Of a stretch of 64,000 nt of DNA, positions 51,458-61,206 are shown in pieces. The stretch spans positions 62,001 through 126,000 of the forward strand of contig JAHZIG010000004.1 in NCBI GenBank assembly GCA_019419865.1, given 5' to 3'. The translations under genes were made by a program, and so were the position numbers. The first letter of the stretch is position 1, and the number at the start of each line of letters is the position of its first letter. The notes below the pieces were generated by a model. It was not told the origin of the DNA, searched no databases, and saw nothing but the letters and a program-made list of their open reading frames with translations. The DNA is from Clostridiales bacterium. GTDB lineage: Bacteria; Bacillota; Clostridia; Monoglobales; Monoglobaceae.

Positions 51458-54151
51458 CTATTTTCCCCAGGATACGAGTACCATAGCAACGTCCTTAGAG
51501 TCTATCTTGCCGTCGCGGTTTAGGTCGTACTTCGCGTAGCCTTCGTTATAGGTTTCACCTTCAACGTTCAGATCAATTTCACCGAAGTAGGATACTACCG
51601 CCGACAGATCGTAGATATCTATCTTGTTATTCATAACTATATCGCCCGCAAGATAGGTCACGTTCGCCTCGCTGTCGTCGTTACCCATTTCGATCGCTAC
51701 TGCCGCGTCCTTAACGTTGTTCCAGAAGCTCAGCGTCTTGTCCTCGTTTAAGTTGACAGTATAGCGCGCGGTTCTGTAGCCCTCGCCCTCGATCGTCACA
51801 TTATAGGTAAGGTTCTTGACGAAGGCGCCTGTGTAAGTATACGTGCAGGTATCCGGGTCAAAGCTGAACGTTTCGGTTTCAGGATCCGTAACGGCTGCGT
51901 CCGTACCAAACGCTATCACTCTCGGCTCAGTCAGCGTTCCGCCGGATATGGTAGCTCTCATCTGCTGATAAGCCGCCGGGTTGTTCTCGATCGCGTTCGG
52001 GAAGTTCACGTTTATCGTAAGAGCGCTCGTCTCGGGCTGTAAGTTGAGCTCGATAGCTTCGCCGAATGTCAACAATCCCGTATCTGTACCGTCGCCGGTC
52101 GGGATATACGTATCGACAATATTATCGCTGTACTCCGCGGTATTCACCTTAGCGTCAGGATACTCGACGCACGCGAACGTACCCGAGCCGTAGCCGGTGA
52201 ATACGACGCTGCCGACGCATAAGGACTGGCCCGTAGCGTCCGCTTCGTTTATTCCGTCGAAATAGAAACCGTAAATATTCTCTCCCAGATCTACGATATT
52301 TATATTTGCGGCGGGGACGATCTCATAGTCCACGGCGCCCTCTGTCAAGGTAAGCGCAAACTTAAGCTCCGCGGATGAGAGACGGTTGATATATCTCCCA
52401 TCCTCGGCTACCAGCATAAGGTCGTATGTATTCGCGTCCGCTCCCGGCGTAAGCTCGACGGAGATCTCGCTCGTGATAGCGCTGTCGCCCGAGCCTTCCA
52501 ATACGACGTTAGTTCCGTCGCTGTTTTGAACCATAGTATAGCCCTCCGCGACATATGCGGATATGTCGTCTGTAAAGCTTCCCGCTGTGATCGCTATAGA
52601 CGGATCGTTAGCTTCCGCGGTAATATTATTAAACTCGCCCTCAAAAGTACCGCCGTTGATGTTCAACTGCAGTAAATTAGACAGATTGTCTTCTGTATCG
52701 CTATACGTACTGATCTCGACGTCGCCGTCTATCACGCCCGTCATGCTCTCGTCCACCGTTACCGAAACGCCGCTCGAATATGTAGAGTTGGGCCAGTAAC
52801 ACACGTCGAACGCCACGTTACGCGCCTTGATATTTGTATTTCCTTTAAGCGTAATATTACCGTAATTGTTGCTCAGGACATAGCTGCATAAGAATGGAGA
52901 ATTTCCTGTAGTTCCGTCCAGGGTCATGTCCTCGAGAGTCAAATTACTGTAATTTTGGATCAATATATAAGCGGACAATGCGCCGCGCTCAATCGTACCG
53001 TTCTTAAAAGTAAGATTGGAATCCTTAAGCAGCTGCATACCGTTAGTTTTCGTACCCGTCGATCCCACAGTATTCAAGATCCAATACGAATGTCCGCCAA
53101 AATCGATCGTAAAATCACTGCCCTCGGGTACGACTATACCGTCTCCCCTGGCATCCTTTAAAAGCAGTATAGTCTCGCCGTCTTCTACTTCCGCAATAGC
53201 GTCTACAAGAGAATTATAGTAATAAGTAAGTCCATCCCTCTCGATAGAAGTCATAGCGTTCTCCTGAGAGATCGGAGTTACGACTCCGGTATCCGGATCG
53301 TAAGCGGCCGCCTTGGATACATAATCCGATACGTCGGCGACAAAGCTGCCCGCCATGATCGTTATATCCGGGTTTTTATCAGCCGAAATATAACTTGTGA
53401 ACTCGCCCTCAAAAGTACCGCCGTTGATGCTCAGCTGCACTTTTTCCGACAGATCCTCAGCCGTCGTATCGCTCGTAGCAATCTCAATATCGCCGTCTAT
53501 CGTGCCGGTCATGCTCGAATCTATCGTGACGGAAACGCCGTCCGCATATGAAGGCGGCCAATAATACACGTCGAAAGCTACGCCGGTAGCATTGATGTTT
53601 GTATCTCCTTTAAGAGTAATATCGCCGTAGTTATTGCTCAGGACATAGGCGCACGAATTCGCGCTTTCTCCCGTAGTTCCATCGAGCGTTATATTTTCAA
53701 GAGTCAGATTACTGTAATTTTGGATAAGAATTTGTATGCCTGCTGCAGCGCGCTCTATCGTACCGTTCTTAAATATCAGGTTAGAATCCCTAAGCAGTTG
53801 CATACCGTTAGTTTCCGTACCGGTAGATCCCACAGTAGTCAAGATCCGATACGTATGTCCGCCAAAGTCGATCGTAAAATCACTGCCCGAGGGAACAACT
53901 ATTCCGTCTCCCTCAGTATCCTTTAAAAGCGTAATAGTCTCGCCGTTTTGCACGTCCGCAACAGCGTCTACAAGAGAATCATAGTAAACAACCCCGTCAG
54001 CCCTTGTAATGGAAACCGCGTCATCCTCTGCGAGAGCTACATTCGAGTCGATTTCCGTTCCCGCGCCGTCTAACCCCTCCGCGCTCGCCGTGACCGCCGT
54101 AAGCGTCAGCAAAAGCGTCAGCATAGCGATACTTAAAATAATTTTTTTCAT
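51458..54151 (-). CDS. Exported beta-helix protein with C-terminal dockerin-like domain
   Basis: 897 aa. A signal peptide (MKKIILSIAMLTLLLTLTAVTASA) is followed by two near-identical modules of about 250 aa (about 45-285 and 300-550), each with 'GETITLLKDTEGDGIVVPSG', 'FTIDFGGHTY', 'GTIERAAAGIQILIQNYSNLTLE' in close variants, probably beta-helical. Next come an Ig/cohesin-like beta domain (about 560-680; SEISVELTPGADANTYDLMLVAED) and a carbohydrate-protein-like stretch. A dockerin-type end has two calcium-loop repeats (AGDIVMNNKIDIYDLSAV and YDLNRDGKIDSKDVAMVL). It may attach to a cohesin-bearing scaffold. No catalytic motif was recognised. Confidence 0.8.
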   Translation of the reverse strand: MKKIILSIAMLTLLLTLTAVTASAEGLDGAGTEIDSNVALAEDDAVSITRADGVVYYDSLVDAVADVQNGETITLLKDTEGDGIVVPSGSDFTIDFGGHTYRILTTVGSTGTETNGMQLLRDSNLIFKNGTIERAAAGIQILIQNYSNLTLENITLDGTTGESANSCAYVLSNNYGDITLKGDTNINATGVAFDVYYWPPSYADGVSVTIDSSMTGTIDGDIEIATSDTTAEDLSEKVQLSINGGTFEGEFTSYISADKNPDITIMAGSFVADVSDYVSKAAAYDPDTGVVTPISQENAMTSIERDGLTYYYNSLVDAIAEVEDGETILLLKDARGDGIVVPEGSDFTIDFGGHSYWILNTVGSTGTKTNGMQLLKDSNLTFKNGTIERGALSAYILIQNYSNLTLEDMTLDGTTGNSPFLCSYVLSNNYGNITLKGNTNIKARNVAFDVCYWPNSTYSSGVSVTVDESMTGVIDGDVEISTYSDTEDNLSNLLQLNINGGTFEGEFNNITAEANDPSIAITAGSFTDDISAYVAEGYTMVQNSDGTNVVLEGSGDSAITSEISVELTPGADANTYDLMLVAEDGRYINRLSSAELKFALTLTEGAVDYEIVPAANINIVDLGENIYGFYFDGINEADATGQSLCVGSVVFTGYGSGTFACVEYPDAKVNTAEYSDNIVDTYIPTGDGTDTGLLTFGEAIELNLQPETSALTINVNFPNAIENNPAAYQQMRATISGGTLTEPRVIAFGTDAAVTDPETETFSFDPDTCTYTYTGAFVKNLTYNVTIEGEGYRTARYTVNLNEDKTLSFWNNVKDAAVAIEMGNDDSEANVTYLAGDIVMNNKIDIYDLSAVVSYFGEIDLNVEGETYNEGYAKYDLNRDGKIDSKDVAMVLVSWGK

Positions 54152-54163
54152 TTGTTGATATCC

Positions 54164-54193
54164 CCCTTACATTATTATATTATTATATTATTA
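54164..54193. repeat. Short TTATTATA-type tandem repeat
   Basis: A simple ATTATTATATT-like run lies in the leader before the dockerin gene. It is low complexity, with no coding or repeat-family features. Confidence 0.5.
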
Positions 54194-54372
54194 TAATTTT
54201 TAATTTTTTCTGTTTAAATTGTCTAAATATTCGCAGATCAGAAGACTTTGGGCGATAATTCTCCCTATTCCATTTTGTGATTATAAAGATATTCTATTTT
54301 ACCTTTTATCCAACTCTTCTGCGCGCACGATCCATGCCCGCGCGAATCGATTAAAATTTTGTCATTTTTTTC

Positions 54373-54401
54373 ATTATACACAACCTCTCGCGCTTTGTCA
54401 A
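54373..54401 (-). promoter_or_regulatory. Consensus sigma-A promoter of the dockerin protein gene
   Basis: Minus-strand TTGACA (54396-54401), a 17-bp spacer and TATAAT (54373-54378) match the consensus exactly. The start codon at 54151 leaves a leader of more than 200 nt. This is the main content of the 417-bp gap 54152-54568. Confidence 0.85.
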
Positions 54402-54568
54402 TAAAAAACAAATTAAATGCGAAAGCCGTAAATATTATAACAGAGATCGCTTTAAAAAGTCTGATATTGCCGATAAATTTTATCCAAAAACAGCAAAAAG
54501 CGATACGCCATAAAGACATACCGCTTTCCGTAAATATTGATCCGTTATAAATCTTAAGCCGATCCGAC

Positions 54569-55486
54569 TTATTTTATCATCGAAGCCACTTCGTCCGCAA
54601 AATCGTCCTGCTTCTTCTCAATGCCTTCGCCCGTCTCGAAACGTACAAAGCTCTTTAAAACGATATCGGAACCGATCTCTTTAGAAACCTGCTTAACATA
54701 CTGCTCTACGGTCTCCTTGTTAGTAGCCTTAACGTATTCTTGCTCGAGCAGGCAAACTTCTTTGAGCTCTTTTGCAAGACGGCCGGTTATCATCTTCTCT
54801 ATGATATTATCCGGCTTGCTCGCGTTCTTGGGATCGTTCTTAGCCTGAGCCATGAGGATCTCTTTTTCGTGGTTCTTGTACTCTTCCGAAACGTCCGCAC
54901 TCGAGAGATACTTAGGATTGAGCGCCGCTATCTGCATAGCTACGTTCTTGAGACACTCTCTTACCTGATCGTTGTCGGGAGCCGAAGCCTCGACCAAAAC
55001 GCCGATCTTGCCTGCGGCGTGGATATAGTCTACAACAACGCCGTCGGTGTCGATCCTTGCGAAACGTCTGATGTTCATGTTCTCGCCGATCGTAGCGATC
55101 TTCTCGGTAAGCGCCTCGCCTACGGTATTAGATCCGCCGCTGATCGTCATAGCCTTAAGATCCTCGACGTCGGCCGGAGCTCCGTCAGCGATCGTCTTAG
55201 CGACGTCGGAAACGAAGTTCTGGAAATCGTTGTTCTTAGCGACAAAGTCGGTCTCCGAGTTGACCTCTACCACAACGCCTACGCCGCCGTTTATATAGGA
55301 TTTAACGATACCCTCCGCAGCTATTCTGCCCGCTTTCTTAGCGGCCTTGGAAAGACCTTTTTCTCTCAAATATTCAACGGCCTTGTCCATATCTCCGTCC
55401 GTTTCCTGAAGAGCCTTTTTGCAGTCCATCATTCCGCAGCCGGTCATTTCTCTGAGCGATTTTACATCTTGTGCTGTAAATGCCAT
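54569..55486 (-). CDS. tsf: Elongation factor Ts
   Basis: 305-aa guanine nucleotide exchange factor for EF-Tu. The N-terminal UBA-like domain (VKSLREMTGCGMMDCKKALQETDGDMDKAVEYLREKG) carries the conserved TGxGMMDCKKAL motif. The TDFVAKN block (VEVNSETDFVAKNNDF) contacts EF-Tu. Length is normal. It lies 63 bp after rpsB in the usual rpsB-tsf order. Confidence 0.97.
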   Translation of the reverse strand: MAFTAQDVKSLREMTGCGMMDCKKALQETDGDMDKAVEYLREKGLSKAAKKAGRIAAEGIVKSYINGGVGVVVEVNSETDFVAKNNDFQNFVSDVAKTIADGAPADVEDLKAMTISGGSNTVGEALTEKIATIGENMNIRRFARIDTDGVVVDYIHAAGKIGVLVEASAPDNDQVRECLKNVAMQIAALNPKYLSSADVSEEYKNHEKEILMAQAKNDPKNASKPDNIIEKMITGRLAKELKEVCLLEQEYVKATNKETVEQYVKQVSKEIGSDIVLKSFVRFETGEGIEKKQDDFADEVASMIK

Positions 55487-55549
55487 TATCTGATACTCCC
55501 TTTCATGTTTTAGCTTATCAAACGTAACTTTAAGTTTATTGTCCCGAAA

Positions 55550-56293
55550 TTATTCGTCTATCATGTCGAGGTTTACGTCCTCGTCTTCAGCGGCCGAATC
55601 TTCCATCTGCTCGCCCTGTTTTCCTTCCAAGATAGCGTTGCCTATAGTATTTACTATAAGTTTTACCGCGCGGATAGCGTCGTCGTTGCCCGGTATCGGG
55701 AAATCCGCTTCCTCAGGATCGCAGTTGGTATCTACTATTGCGATTACGGGTATGCCCAGCTTGTGAGCCTCAGCTATAGCGTTCTTCTCTTTTCTCGGGT
55801 CTACTACGAACATAGCCTGCGGCAGATCCTGCATGTTCTTGATACCGCCGAGGAACTTCTCGAGCTTCTCTTTTTCAAGGTTGAGCTTGATGACTTCCTT
55901 CTTGGGAAGAAGATCCATCGTGCCGTCCTCAGCCATTTTCTCAAGCTGGAACAGTCTGTTTATTCTTTGCTTGATGGTCTTGAAGTTTGTGAGCATACCG
56001 CCGAGCCATCTTGCGTTGACGTAGAACATTCCCGTTCTCTCAGCCTCTTCCTTGATAGCTTCCTGAGCCTGCTTCTTGGTTCCGACGAACAGAACCGAAC
56101 CGCCCTCCGCCGCGATGTCGCGCACGAAGTAGTAAGCCTCTTCTATCTTCTTAACCGTCTTCTGCAGATCGATTATATAGATGCCGTTCCTTTCCGTAAA
56201 AATGTACTCCGCCATTTTGGGGTTCCAGCGACGCGTCTGATGACCGAAGTGAACGCCCGATTCAAGCAGTTGTTTCATTTGAATTACTCCCAT
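55550..56293 (-). CDS. rpsB: 30S ribosomal protein S2
   Basis: 247-aa ribosomal protein with the full family pattern: [100 protein letters not shown] precedes the ATG. It is the first gene of the rpsB-tsf operon. Confidence 0.98.
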   Translation of the reverse strand: MGVIQMKQLLESGVHFGHQTRRWNPKMAEYIFTERNGIYIIDLQKTVKKIEEAYYFVRDIAAEGGSVLFVGTKKQAQEAIKEEAERTGMFYVNARWLGGMLTNFKTIKQRINRLFQLEKMAEDGTMDLLPKKEVIKLNLEKEKLEKFLGGIKNMQDLPQAMFVVDPRKEKNAIAEAHKLGIPVIAIVDTNCDPEEADFPIPGNDDAIRAVKLIVNTIGNAILEGKQGEQMEDSAAEDEDVNLDMIDE

Positions 56294-56420
56294 GATTTAC
56301 ACCTCCATTTTGTTTATACCTCCGCCCGTACTCAACTCCCACAAGAACCGACATGGGACGCGGCACATCCTGTAAGATCGTACGGCGTGCGTATTTTTTA
56401 TTCGCGGCAAAGCCGCATAC
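56294..56420 (-). promoter_or_regulatory. Leader of rpsB-tsf
   Basis: Untranslated leader of about 125 nt. It starts with the hairpin GCGGC-TTT-GCCGC (56404-56416), and further pairing is likely around CCCATG...TGTGGG. S2 leaders in other bacteria bind S2 for feedback. This one was not matched to a known family. Confidence 0.4.
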
Positions 56421-56426
56421 TGATAT

Positions 56427-56455
56427 AGTTTACCACAGCAAAACCGAGAATGCAA
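56427..56455 (-). promoter_or_regulatory. Sigma-A promoter of rpsB-tsf
   Basis: Minus-strand TTGCAT (56450-56455), a 17-bp spacer and TAAACT (56427-56432). Confidence 0.7.
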
Positions 56456-56612
56456 GGATTATTTTTATAACTTAATACAAATTTTTCAGGTTTGTACAAT
56501 TTGCACACCCTAAAGCAAAATTAAAGCGGCCGGCATAAGGAAATGCATAATATATCCCTAAAAATCCGTCCGCTTTTTATTGCGTCCAAGCGCGCTTAGA
56601 TGTCTTGCGCGA

Positions 56613-57710
56613 TCAATATTCGTTCCAGGCGCCGATATATTCTTTCTCGCCGCCCTCAATCGGGACGCGGTAGTAATACGTATCGTACTCCTTTTCCGCC
56701 GCGCCGTCGGCCGCTTCTTTATAGTATAAATACTCGCCCGCTACCATAAACGAATACGCTTCTATATTATCCTCGTCCATATTCGCCAGCAGGCGCTCGT
56801 CAACTCCGTCGATATTGGCGCTGTACACGTCCGACCCCGCGTTGAAATATATGCGTCCGTCCAAGACGTCAAACGAATCCGAGGGGCACTCAAATACATA
56901 CTCGTCAATGTATCCGTCCCCGTTTTTCGGCGAACGGTATATCTTAAAGCACTTATCAGCCTGACTGTAAGCCGAAAAGAAAATGTAATCCCCATCTACA
57001 ACAATCGAGTTTGAATTAGTGGAATACTCCAAGACAGTAGATATATCCCCGCCGTCGAAATTCATCCTTTTAAGGTGCAGAGTATTCGACGTACTCTCCT
57101 CTTCTTCCACGTAATATATATAGTTCTCGTCGTAGCCGTATATATGATATCTGCCGGACGCCACCCTCTCCGGGAAGTCGGTCCCGAGCCTTACCCGGCA
57201 GATGCAGGAATTATCCTCGGCGTCCTCGCCGTCGTCGTAATACGCGGCGATTATATAATCTCCGACTATCGCCGGGGAGCCGACGTTCGAGGCGTATTCG
57301 CTGACTAAGCTGTCGTCCTCGCCGTCGTAGCCGCACCTGCGTATCTCATACGGAAACTCGGACGACCCGTCCTCGGACTCCGCTATATAATATATCCCGT
57401 CTTCGGTCGGACAAAACAGCTCGGCGTCTACAGGGATCTCGGTAAACTCGTCGATATCCTCCGAATTATCGGCGATCGTCGGACTTACGTATATTCTGTC
57501 CTCAAAGCTCGCCGCCTGGGAAAACGGATATATTTTAAACTCGACCGCCTCGTCCTCGGTCGGCGAAACGCCCGTCTGGGTCTCGGTATTGTTCGACGTA
57601 TCCTGCGTCCTGTTTATATTGATCTCGACCGCGCATATTATCAATACGGCGGTTATGCAAACTATCAAGGAAACGACCAGCTTTTGCCAAAATTTTAATC
57701 TGTACGGCAT
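56613..57710 (-). CDS. Membrane-anchored beta-propeller-like protein (DUF5050 type)
   Basis: 365 aa. One N-terminal membrane segment (LVVSLIVCITAVLIICAVEI), a Thr/Asn-rich spacer and an outer domain of repeats such as 'DGIYYIAESEDGSSEFPYEIRRCGYDGEDD', 'YDENYIYYVEEEE...LHLKRMNFDG' and 'DGYIDEY...RIYFNAGSDVYSANIDG'. These match the DUF5050 propeller that repeats 'Y-x-x-x-x-D-G'. Such proteins are common in Clostridia and have no known enzyme function. GAGGTGAG precedes the ATG. It is probably transcribed with the GtrA gene 39 bp upstream. Confidence 0.75.
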   Translation of the reverse strand: MPYRLKFWQKLVVSLIVCITAVLIICAVEININRTQDTSNNTETQTGVSPTEDEAVEFKIYPFSQAASFEDRIYVSPTIADNSEDIDEFTEIPVDAELFCPTEDGIYYIAESEDGSSEFPYEIRRCGYDGEDDSLVSEYASNVGSPAIVGDYIIAAYYDDGEDAEDNSCICRVRLGTDFPERVASGRYHIYGYDENYIYYVEEEESTSNTLHLKRMNFDGGDISTVLEYSTNSNSIVVDGDYIFFSAYSQADKCFKIYRSPKNGDGYIDEYVFECPSDSFDVLDGRIYFNAGSDVYSANIDGVDERLLANMDEDNIEAYSFMVAGEYLYYKEAADGAAEKEYDTYYYRVPIEGGEKEYIGAWNEY

Positions 57711-57749
57711 AATATCTCACCTCGCGCTAAATAACATTCCCATTCATTT

Positions 57750-58214
57750 TTATTTGTCGGTATCCTTCGGCTTAGTATTGAATATCCACAGCTTACTGAA
57801 AACGTAGTTCAGTATTATCACGATCACGTTCGAAACAAGCTTTACAATAACTTGATCGATCCCCATCACCGTCGCGCCCAGCCACATCAGAACTATCGCC
57901 AAGATCAGAGTCAGCGCGCGCGCCGAGAAAAAGCTGAGCATCTCGCGTATAACGCCCTTTGTAGTGGTCGCCGTGTTCTCGAAAACAAACATGCGGTTGG
58001 TTATATATGCGAATATGATCGCCAAAACGGTCGCTCCGATATTGCAGACCTGCAGCAGGACCGGGTTGTTGTCCAAGTCCAGCAGAAGATCCATGATCGC
58101 GAACGATCCCGTATCCACGCAGAATGTCAAAAATCCGAATATACAGTATAATATCAGTTCTTTATATTTTATTATCAGTTCCTTTATAGTTTTAAAAAAC
58201 ATCGCCGTTATCAC
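57750..58214 (-). CDS. GtrA-family membrane protein
   Basis: 154-aa protein with four membrane helices (LILYCIFGFLTFCVDTGSFAIMDLL, VCNIGATVLAIIFAYITNRMFVF, FFSARALTLILAIVLMWL, LVSNVIVIILNYVFSKLWIF), the GtrA fold. GtrA proteins help move undecaprenyl-linked sugars for wall polysaccharide glycosylation. No glycosyltransferase lies nearby. Length and helix count are typical. Confidence 0.88.
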   Translation of the reverse strand: MITAMFFKTIKELIIKYKELILYCIFGFLTFCVDTGSFAIMDLLLDLDNNPVLLQVCNIGATVLAIIFAYITNRMFVFENTATTTKGVIREMLSFFSARALTLILAIVLMWLGATVMGIDQVIVKLVSNVIVIILNYVFSKLWIFNTKPKDTDK

Positions 58215-58472
58215 TGCCTTTCTTTCGTAGCTTAAACCTTTCGCTTTATCGAGAGCCGGTCGTCGTACGACAAAACCGCGCTTTTAGTAACCGTTCTCCG
58301 CCTAATACCTATACGTACACTGATGATAATATACCGAAAAATATTTGTCAAGAAGTTAGGCGAACTTGTTGATTAAATTTAATATAACTCGCTTTTTAAA
58401 GCGGTTATTGTATTCATTCTTCAAAAGCGCTATAATATTATCGAAAACTATATCAAAAGGACGTGATACATC

Positions 58473-58997
58473 ATGATAGAAAACCTAAAGATCGAAAAGG
58501 CCGAAAGCGATAAGGACTACAAAGACGTCGCCGCGCTCGCGGAAACCGTCTGGCATTTCGCTTACGACGGACTTGTAAAGACCGGCGGAGTTAAGCCGGG
58601 ACAGGTCGAATATATGATAGATAAATTCCAGAGCGAGGACGCTCTAAAGCGGGATACCAAAAATAACGGTTACATATACTACTTAGCCCGGCTCGGCGAT
58701 AAGCTCGCGGGCTACTGCGGCGTGCGCCCGGAAGATAAAAGGCTGTTCGTCAGCAAGGTCTACGTATCGCCCGAGTACTTCAGAAACGGCATAGCCAAAC
58801 GCTTCATGCATATGCTCGCGGAGGAGTTCTCAGGCAAAGACGACTTCTACCTCACTGTAAATAAACAAAACGAAAGGGCCGTATCCGCGTACACGGCGCT
58901 CGGCTTCAAAAAGATCGACGAAGCCGTTTCGGATATAGGAAACAGTTACGTCATGGACGACTATATCATGTCGGTCGAGCCGTCGGCGCTGAAATAG
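58473..58997 (+). CDS. GNAT-family N-acetyltransferase
   Basis: 174 aa with the GNAT core: the acetyl-CoA pyrophosphate loop in VYVSPEYFRNGIAKRFMHML (R/Q-x-x-G-x-G/A) and the C-terminal NKQNERAVSAYTALGFKKIDE. The start has AAAGGACGTG upstream. It is a stand-alone gene between two minus-strand groups. The substrate is not predictable (small molecule, peptide or protein N-terminus). Confidence 0.87.
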   Translation: MIENLKIEKAESDKDYKDVAALAETVWHFAYDGLVKTGGVKPGQVEYMIDKFQSEDALKRDTKNNGYIYYLARLGDKLAGYCGVRPEDKRLFVSKVYVSPEYFRNGIAKRFMHMLAEEFSGKDDFYLTVNKQNERAVSAYTALGFKKIDEAVSDIGNSYVMDDYIMSVEPSALK

Positions 58998-59202
58998 GTC
59001 GCTCGCGCCTTACGCCAAATATACCGCCCTGCAAGATATTAAACCTTCGCGTTAAAGCGCCGCGCCGACTGACGGCTCAAAGCCGCCGGCGCATGGGTTT
59101 CTTTTTAGGCCCCGGAAATAAACTTTCGCTTATTTCGGCTTAAGGAATAATTTTTCCGGCGCCTCGGTCGCGTTTTCGCGGTTACCGGCGGTACCGCCGC
59201 TT

Positions 59203-59931
59203 TCAGCCGCGCATCAGCTTATTCAGGTCGGCGCGAAGTCTGCCGATTATGCGTTTTTCCAGCCTTGAGATATACGACTGGGATATACCGAGCATATCGG
59301 CGACTTCCTTTTGGGTGAGCTCCTCGCCGTCCTTTGCGTCGATCCCAAACCTCAGCTTGATTATCTTCTGTTCCCGCGTCGAGAGATTCTCCATCGCAGC
59401 TCTGAGCAGCTGGCGGTCGGTCTCCTCCTCTATCCCTTTCTGCGTGACGTCCTCGTCCGTGCCGAGGATATCCGAGAGCAGCAGCTCGTTGCCGTCCCAA
59501 TCTACGTTTAAAGGCTCGTCGAACGAGACGTTCGTCTTCCCGGAGCCGTTCTTTCTAAGACACATCAATATCTCGTTTTCTATACACCTCGAGGCGTATG
59601 TGGCAAGCTTGATCTTCTTCTCCGGCTTAAATGTGTTTATCGCCTTTATAAGTCCGATGGCGCCTATCGATATAAGATCCTCGACGCCTATCCCGGTATT
59701 CTCAAACTTCCTCGCTATATACACCACGAGCCTTAAGTTGCGCTCGATCAATACCTCTCTCGCCTTTTTGCGTTCGGACTCTATGCCGAGCGCCCGAATC
59801 CAGCGCTCCTCTTCCTCTTTATCCAGCGGAGGCGGCAGCCTGTCTCCGCCGCTTATGTAATTTACATGCTTGGCCCTGAGCTTTAAAAAACGGGCGTATA
59901 TGCCGACGACAAACTTCTTGAACCGATTCAC
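59203..59931 (-). CDS. sigE: Sporulation sigma factor SigE
   Basis: 242-aa early mother-cell sigma factor. It has a pro-sequence of about 27 residues ([21 protein letters not shown]), region 2 ([41 protein letters not shown]...[19 protein letters not shown]) and region 4 ([28 protein letters not shown]). The start GTG overlaps the spoIIGA stop by 4 bp, as in other endospore formers. It is a useful control: its [14 protein letters not shown] is unbroken at the point where sigK is cut. Confidence 0.95.
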   Translation of the reverse strand: MNRFKKFVVGIYARFLKLRAKHVNYISGGDRLPPPLDKEEEERWIRALGIESERKKAREVLIERNLRLVVYIARKFENTGIGVEDLISIGAIGLIKAINTFKPEKKIKLATYASRCIENEILMCLRKNGSGKTNVSFDEPLNVDWDGNELLLSDILGTDEDVTQKGIEEETDRQLLRAAMENLSTREQKIIKLRFGIDAKDGEELTQKEVADMLGISQSYISRLEKRIIGRLRADLNKLMRG

Positions 59932-60893
59932 CTTTTCATTACCTCCATACCTTTATTTTTATCGCGATCGACCCCGATCCTTCTAAGCGCGCGATCTACA
60001 AATCTTGACTCGCTTAGCCGTTTAAGACGGCCGCTCCGGCGGCGAGGTTCCTCCTCCAAAATATCCGGATTCAACACCGCGTTATACAGCCCGTCGCCGC
60101 AAAACTCGGCGTCGATAAGCCCCACGTAACACTCGCCCGCGATCTTATACCCTTTAGCCGAGATCTCATCCGGCCCCGCCCGAAACGCCTTTATGACCGC
60201 GCCGCCTGACGCGGTGTTCATATATACGCTTCGGTATTTTAAGGAAGCGGCCGCGCTTTTAAAATCGTCCCCCGCCGCGCCCAAACTCGCAAGCATAACG
60301 GGCAGTCCGCTGAGCGGCTCGGTGAGCTCGCAGCCGGTGTCTATCAGCGCCGAAAGCTTCAGCTCCACGCCGTTCTTCTCGATCGTCGTTTCAACGATCA
60401 ATCTGTCCTTAGAATAATTACCGACGCAGGTCTTGGCCGTAAGACGAGCGGCGAACAATCCGATAATCGCCGCGATAAGCAGGAATTTTATATCTATATT
60501 GAAATAGAACACCCCGTTCGAGATCACGGCGCCGGTCGCCGAACCGAGCCCGGTCGTGAAGAACGTCAAGAATATAACGCCGCCGAACATTGCCGATACC
60601 GCCGCGAACACGACGGCGCGCTTTATTATTTTCACAAAGCCGAAGCCCTTGTATGTAAACGCGGCGAGCGCTACCGTAAACGCCGCCTTAGCGGGATAAG
60701 AACTCAGGAATTTTAAGTCCGGTTCGAACGCGAATACCGCGTACAGCGCGGAGACCGCCGCCGCGGCGGCAAGCCTGAAACAGCCGAGCCTCTGCCTTAA
60801 TATCAAGGCCGTTACGTATATAACGACCCCGTTCATCAGAAAGTTTACCATAAATAACAGATCTGCGTACACGACCGCGGTCAATCCGATCAC
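59928..60893 (-). CDS. spoIIGA: Sigma-E processing peptidase SpoIIGA
   Basis: 321-aa membrane aspartic protease that removes the SigE pro-sequence after septation. Five N-terminal membrane helices are followed by a soluble domain with the catalytic motif [19 protein letters not shown] (Asp185-Thr-Gly). The start is GTG with GGGAGA upstream. It overlaps sigE, its substrate. Confidence 0.93.
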   Translation of the reverse strand: MIGLTAVVYADLLFMVNFLMNGVVIYVTALILRQRLGCFRLAAAAAVSALYAVFAFEPDLKFLSSYPAKAAFTVALAAFTYKGFGFVKIIKRAVVFAAVSAMFGGVIFLTFFTTGLGSATGAVISNGVFYFNIDIKFLLIAAIIGLFAARLTAKTCVGNYSKDRLIVETTIEKNGVELKLSALIDTGCELTEPLSGLPVMLASLGAAGDDFKSAAASLKYRSVYMNTASGGAVIKAFRAGPDEISAKGYKIAGECYVGLIDAEFCGDGLYNAVLNPDILEEEPRRRSGRLKRLSESRFVDRALRRIGVDRDKNKGMEVMKR

Positions 60894-60985
60894 TCTCCCA
60901 AACCGCCCGCACGAACGAACCCCGGCGATATAACGCGGCGGCTCCGCTCGATTCGTCTCAGTTTAAACTTGTTTCTCTATCAGAA

Positions 60986-61019
60986 ATTATACACCCGCGC
61001 CGCTTAGAAGTTTGTCAAA
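60986..61019 (-). promoter_or_regulatory. spoIIG promoter with Spo0A box
   Basis: Minus-strand TTGACA (61013-61018) and TATAAT (60986-60991) are separated by 21 bp, longer than the usual 17, as in the Bacillus spoIIG promoter (22 bp). TTTGTCAAA (61011-61019), a match to the Spo0A box, overlaps the -35. Spo0A activates that promoter. The rest of gap 60894-61206 holds only a terminator. Confidence 0.75.
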
Positions 61020-61147
61020 ACCGGTAGACAGCGGCAAAGATAAAAAATTTAATTCATAGATCAAGATACAGATAAATATTTAGATTAAACCGCCGCCGTT
61101 TTAACCGCTCGCGGCGCGCCCGGTATATGCCGAACTTGTGCGAACGC

Positions 61148-61183
61148 AAAAAGAGGGCGAGCGCGAAGCCCGATCCCCTCTTT
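61148..61183 (-). terminator. Terminator of the lysine operon
   Basis: AAAGAGGG (61150-61157) pairs with CCCTCTTT (61176-61183), followed on the minus strand by TTGCG. Confidence 0.75.
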
Positions 61184-61206
61184 GGTTTCTGAATATTATG
61201 TACTTT

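Noticed and set aside
54164..54193. Possible CRISPR-like or phase-variation repeat
   Set aside because: It is only a short simple AT repeat in a leader, with no spacers and no coding effect.
54265..54519. 84-codon open frame on the minus strand before the dockerin gene
   Set aside because: It contains the consensus promoter TTGACA-17-TATAAT of the dockerin gene, has no ribosome binding site and resembles no family.
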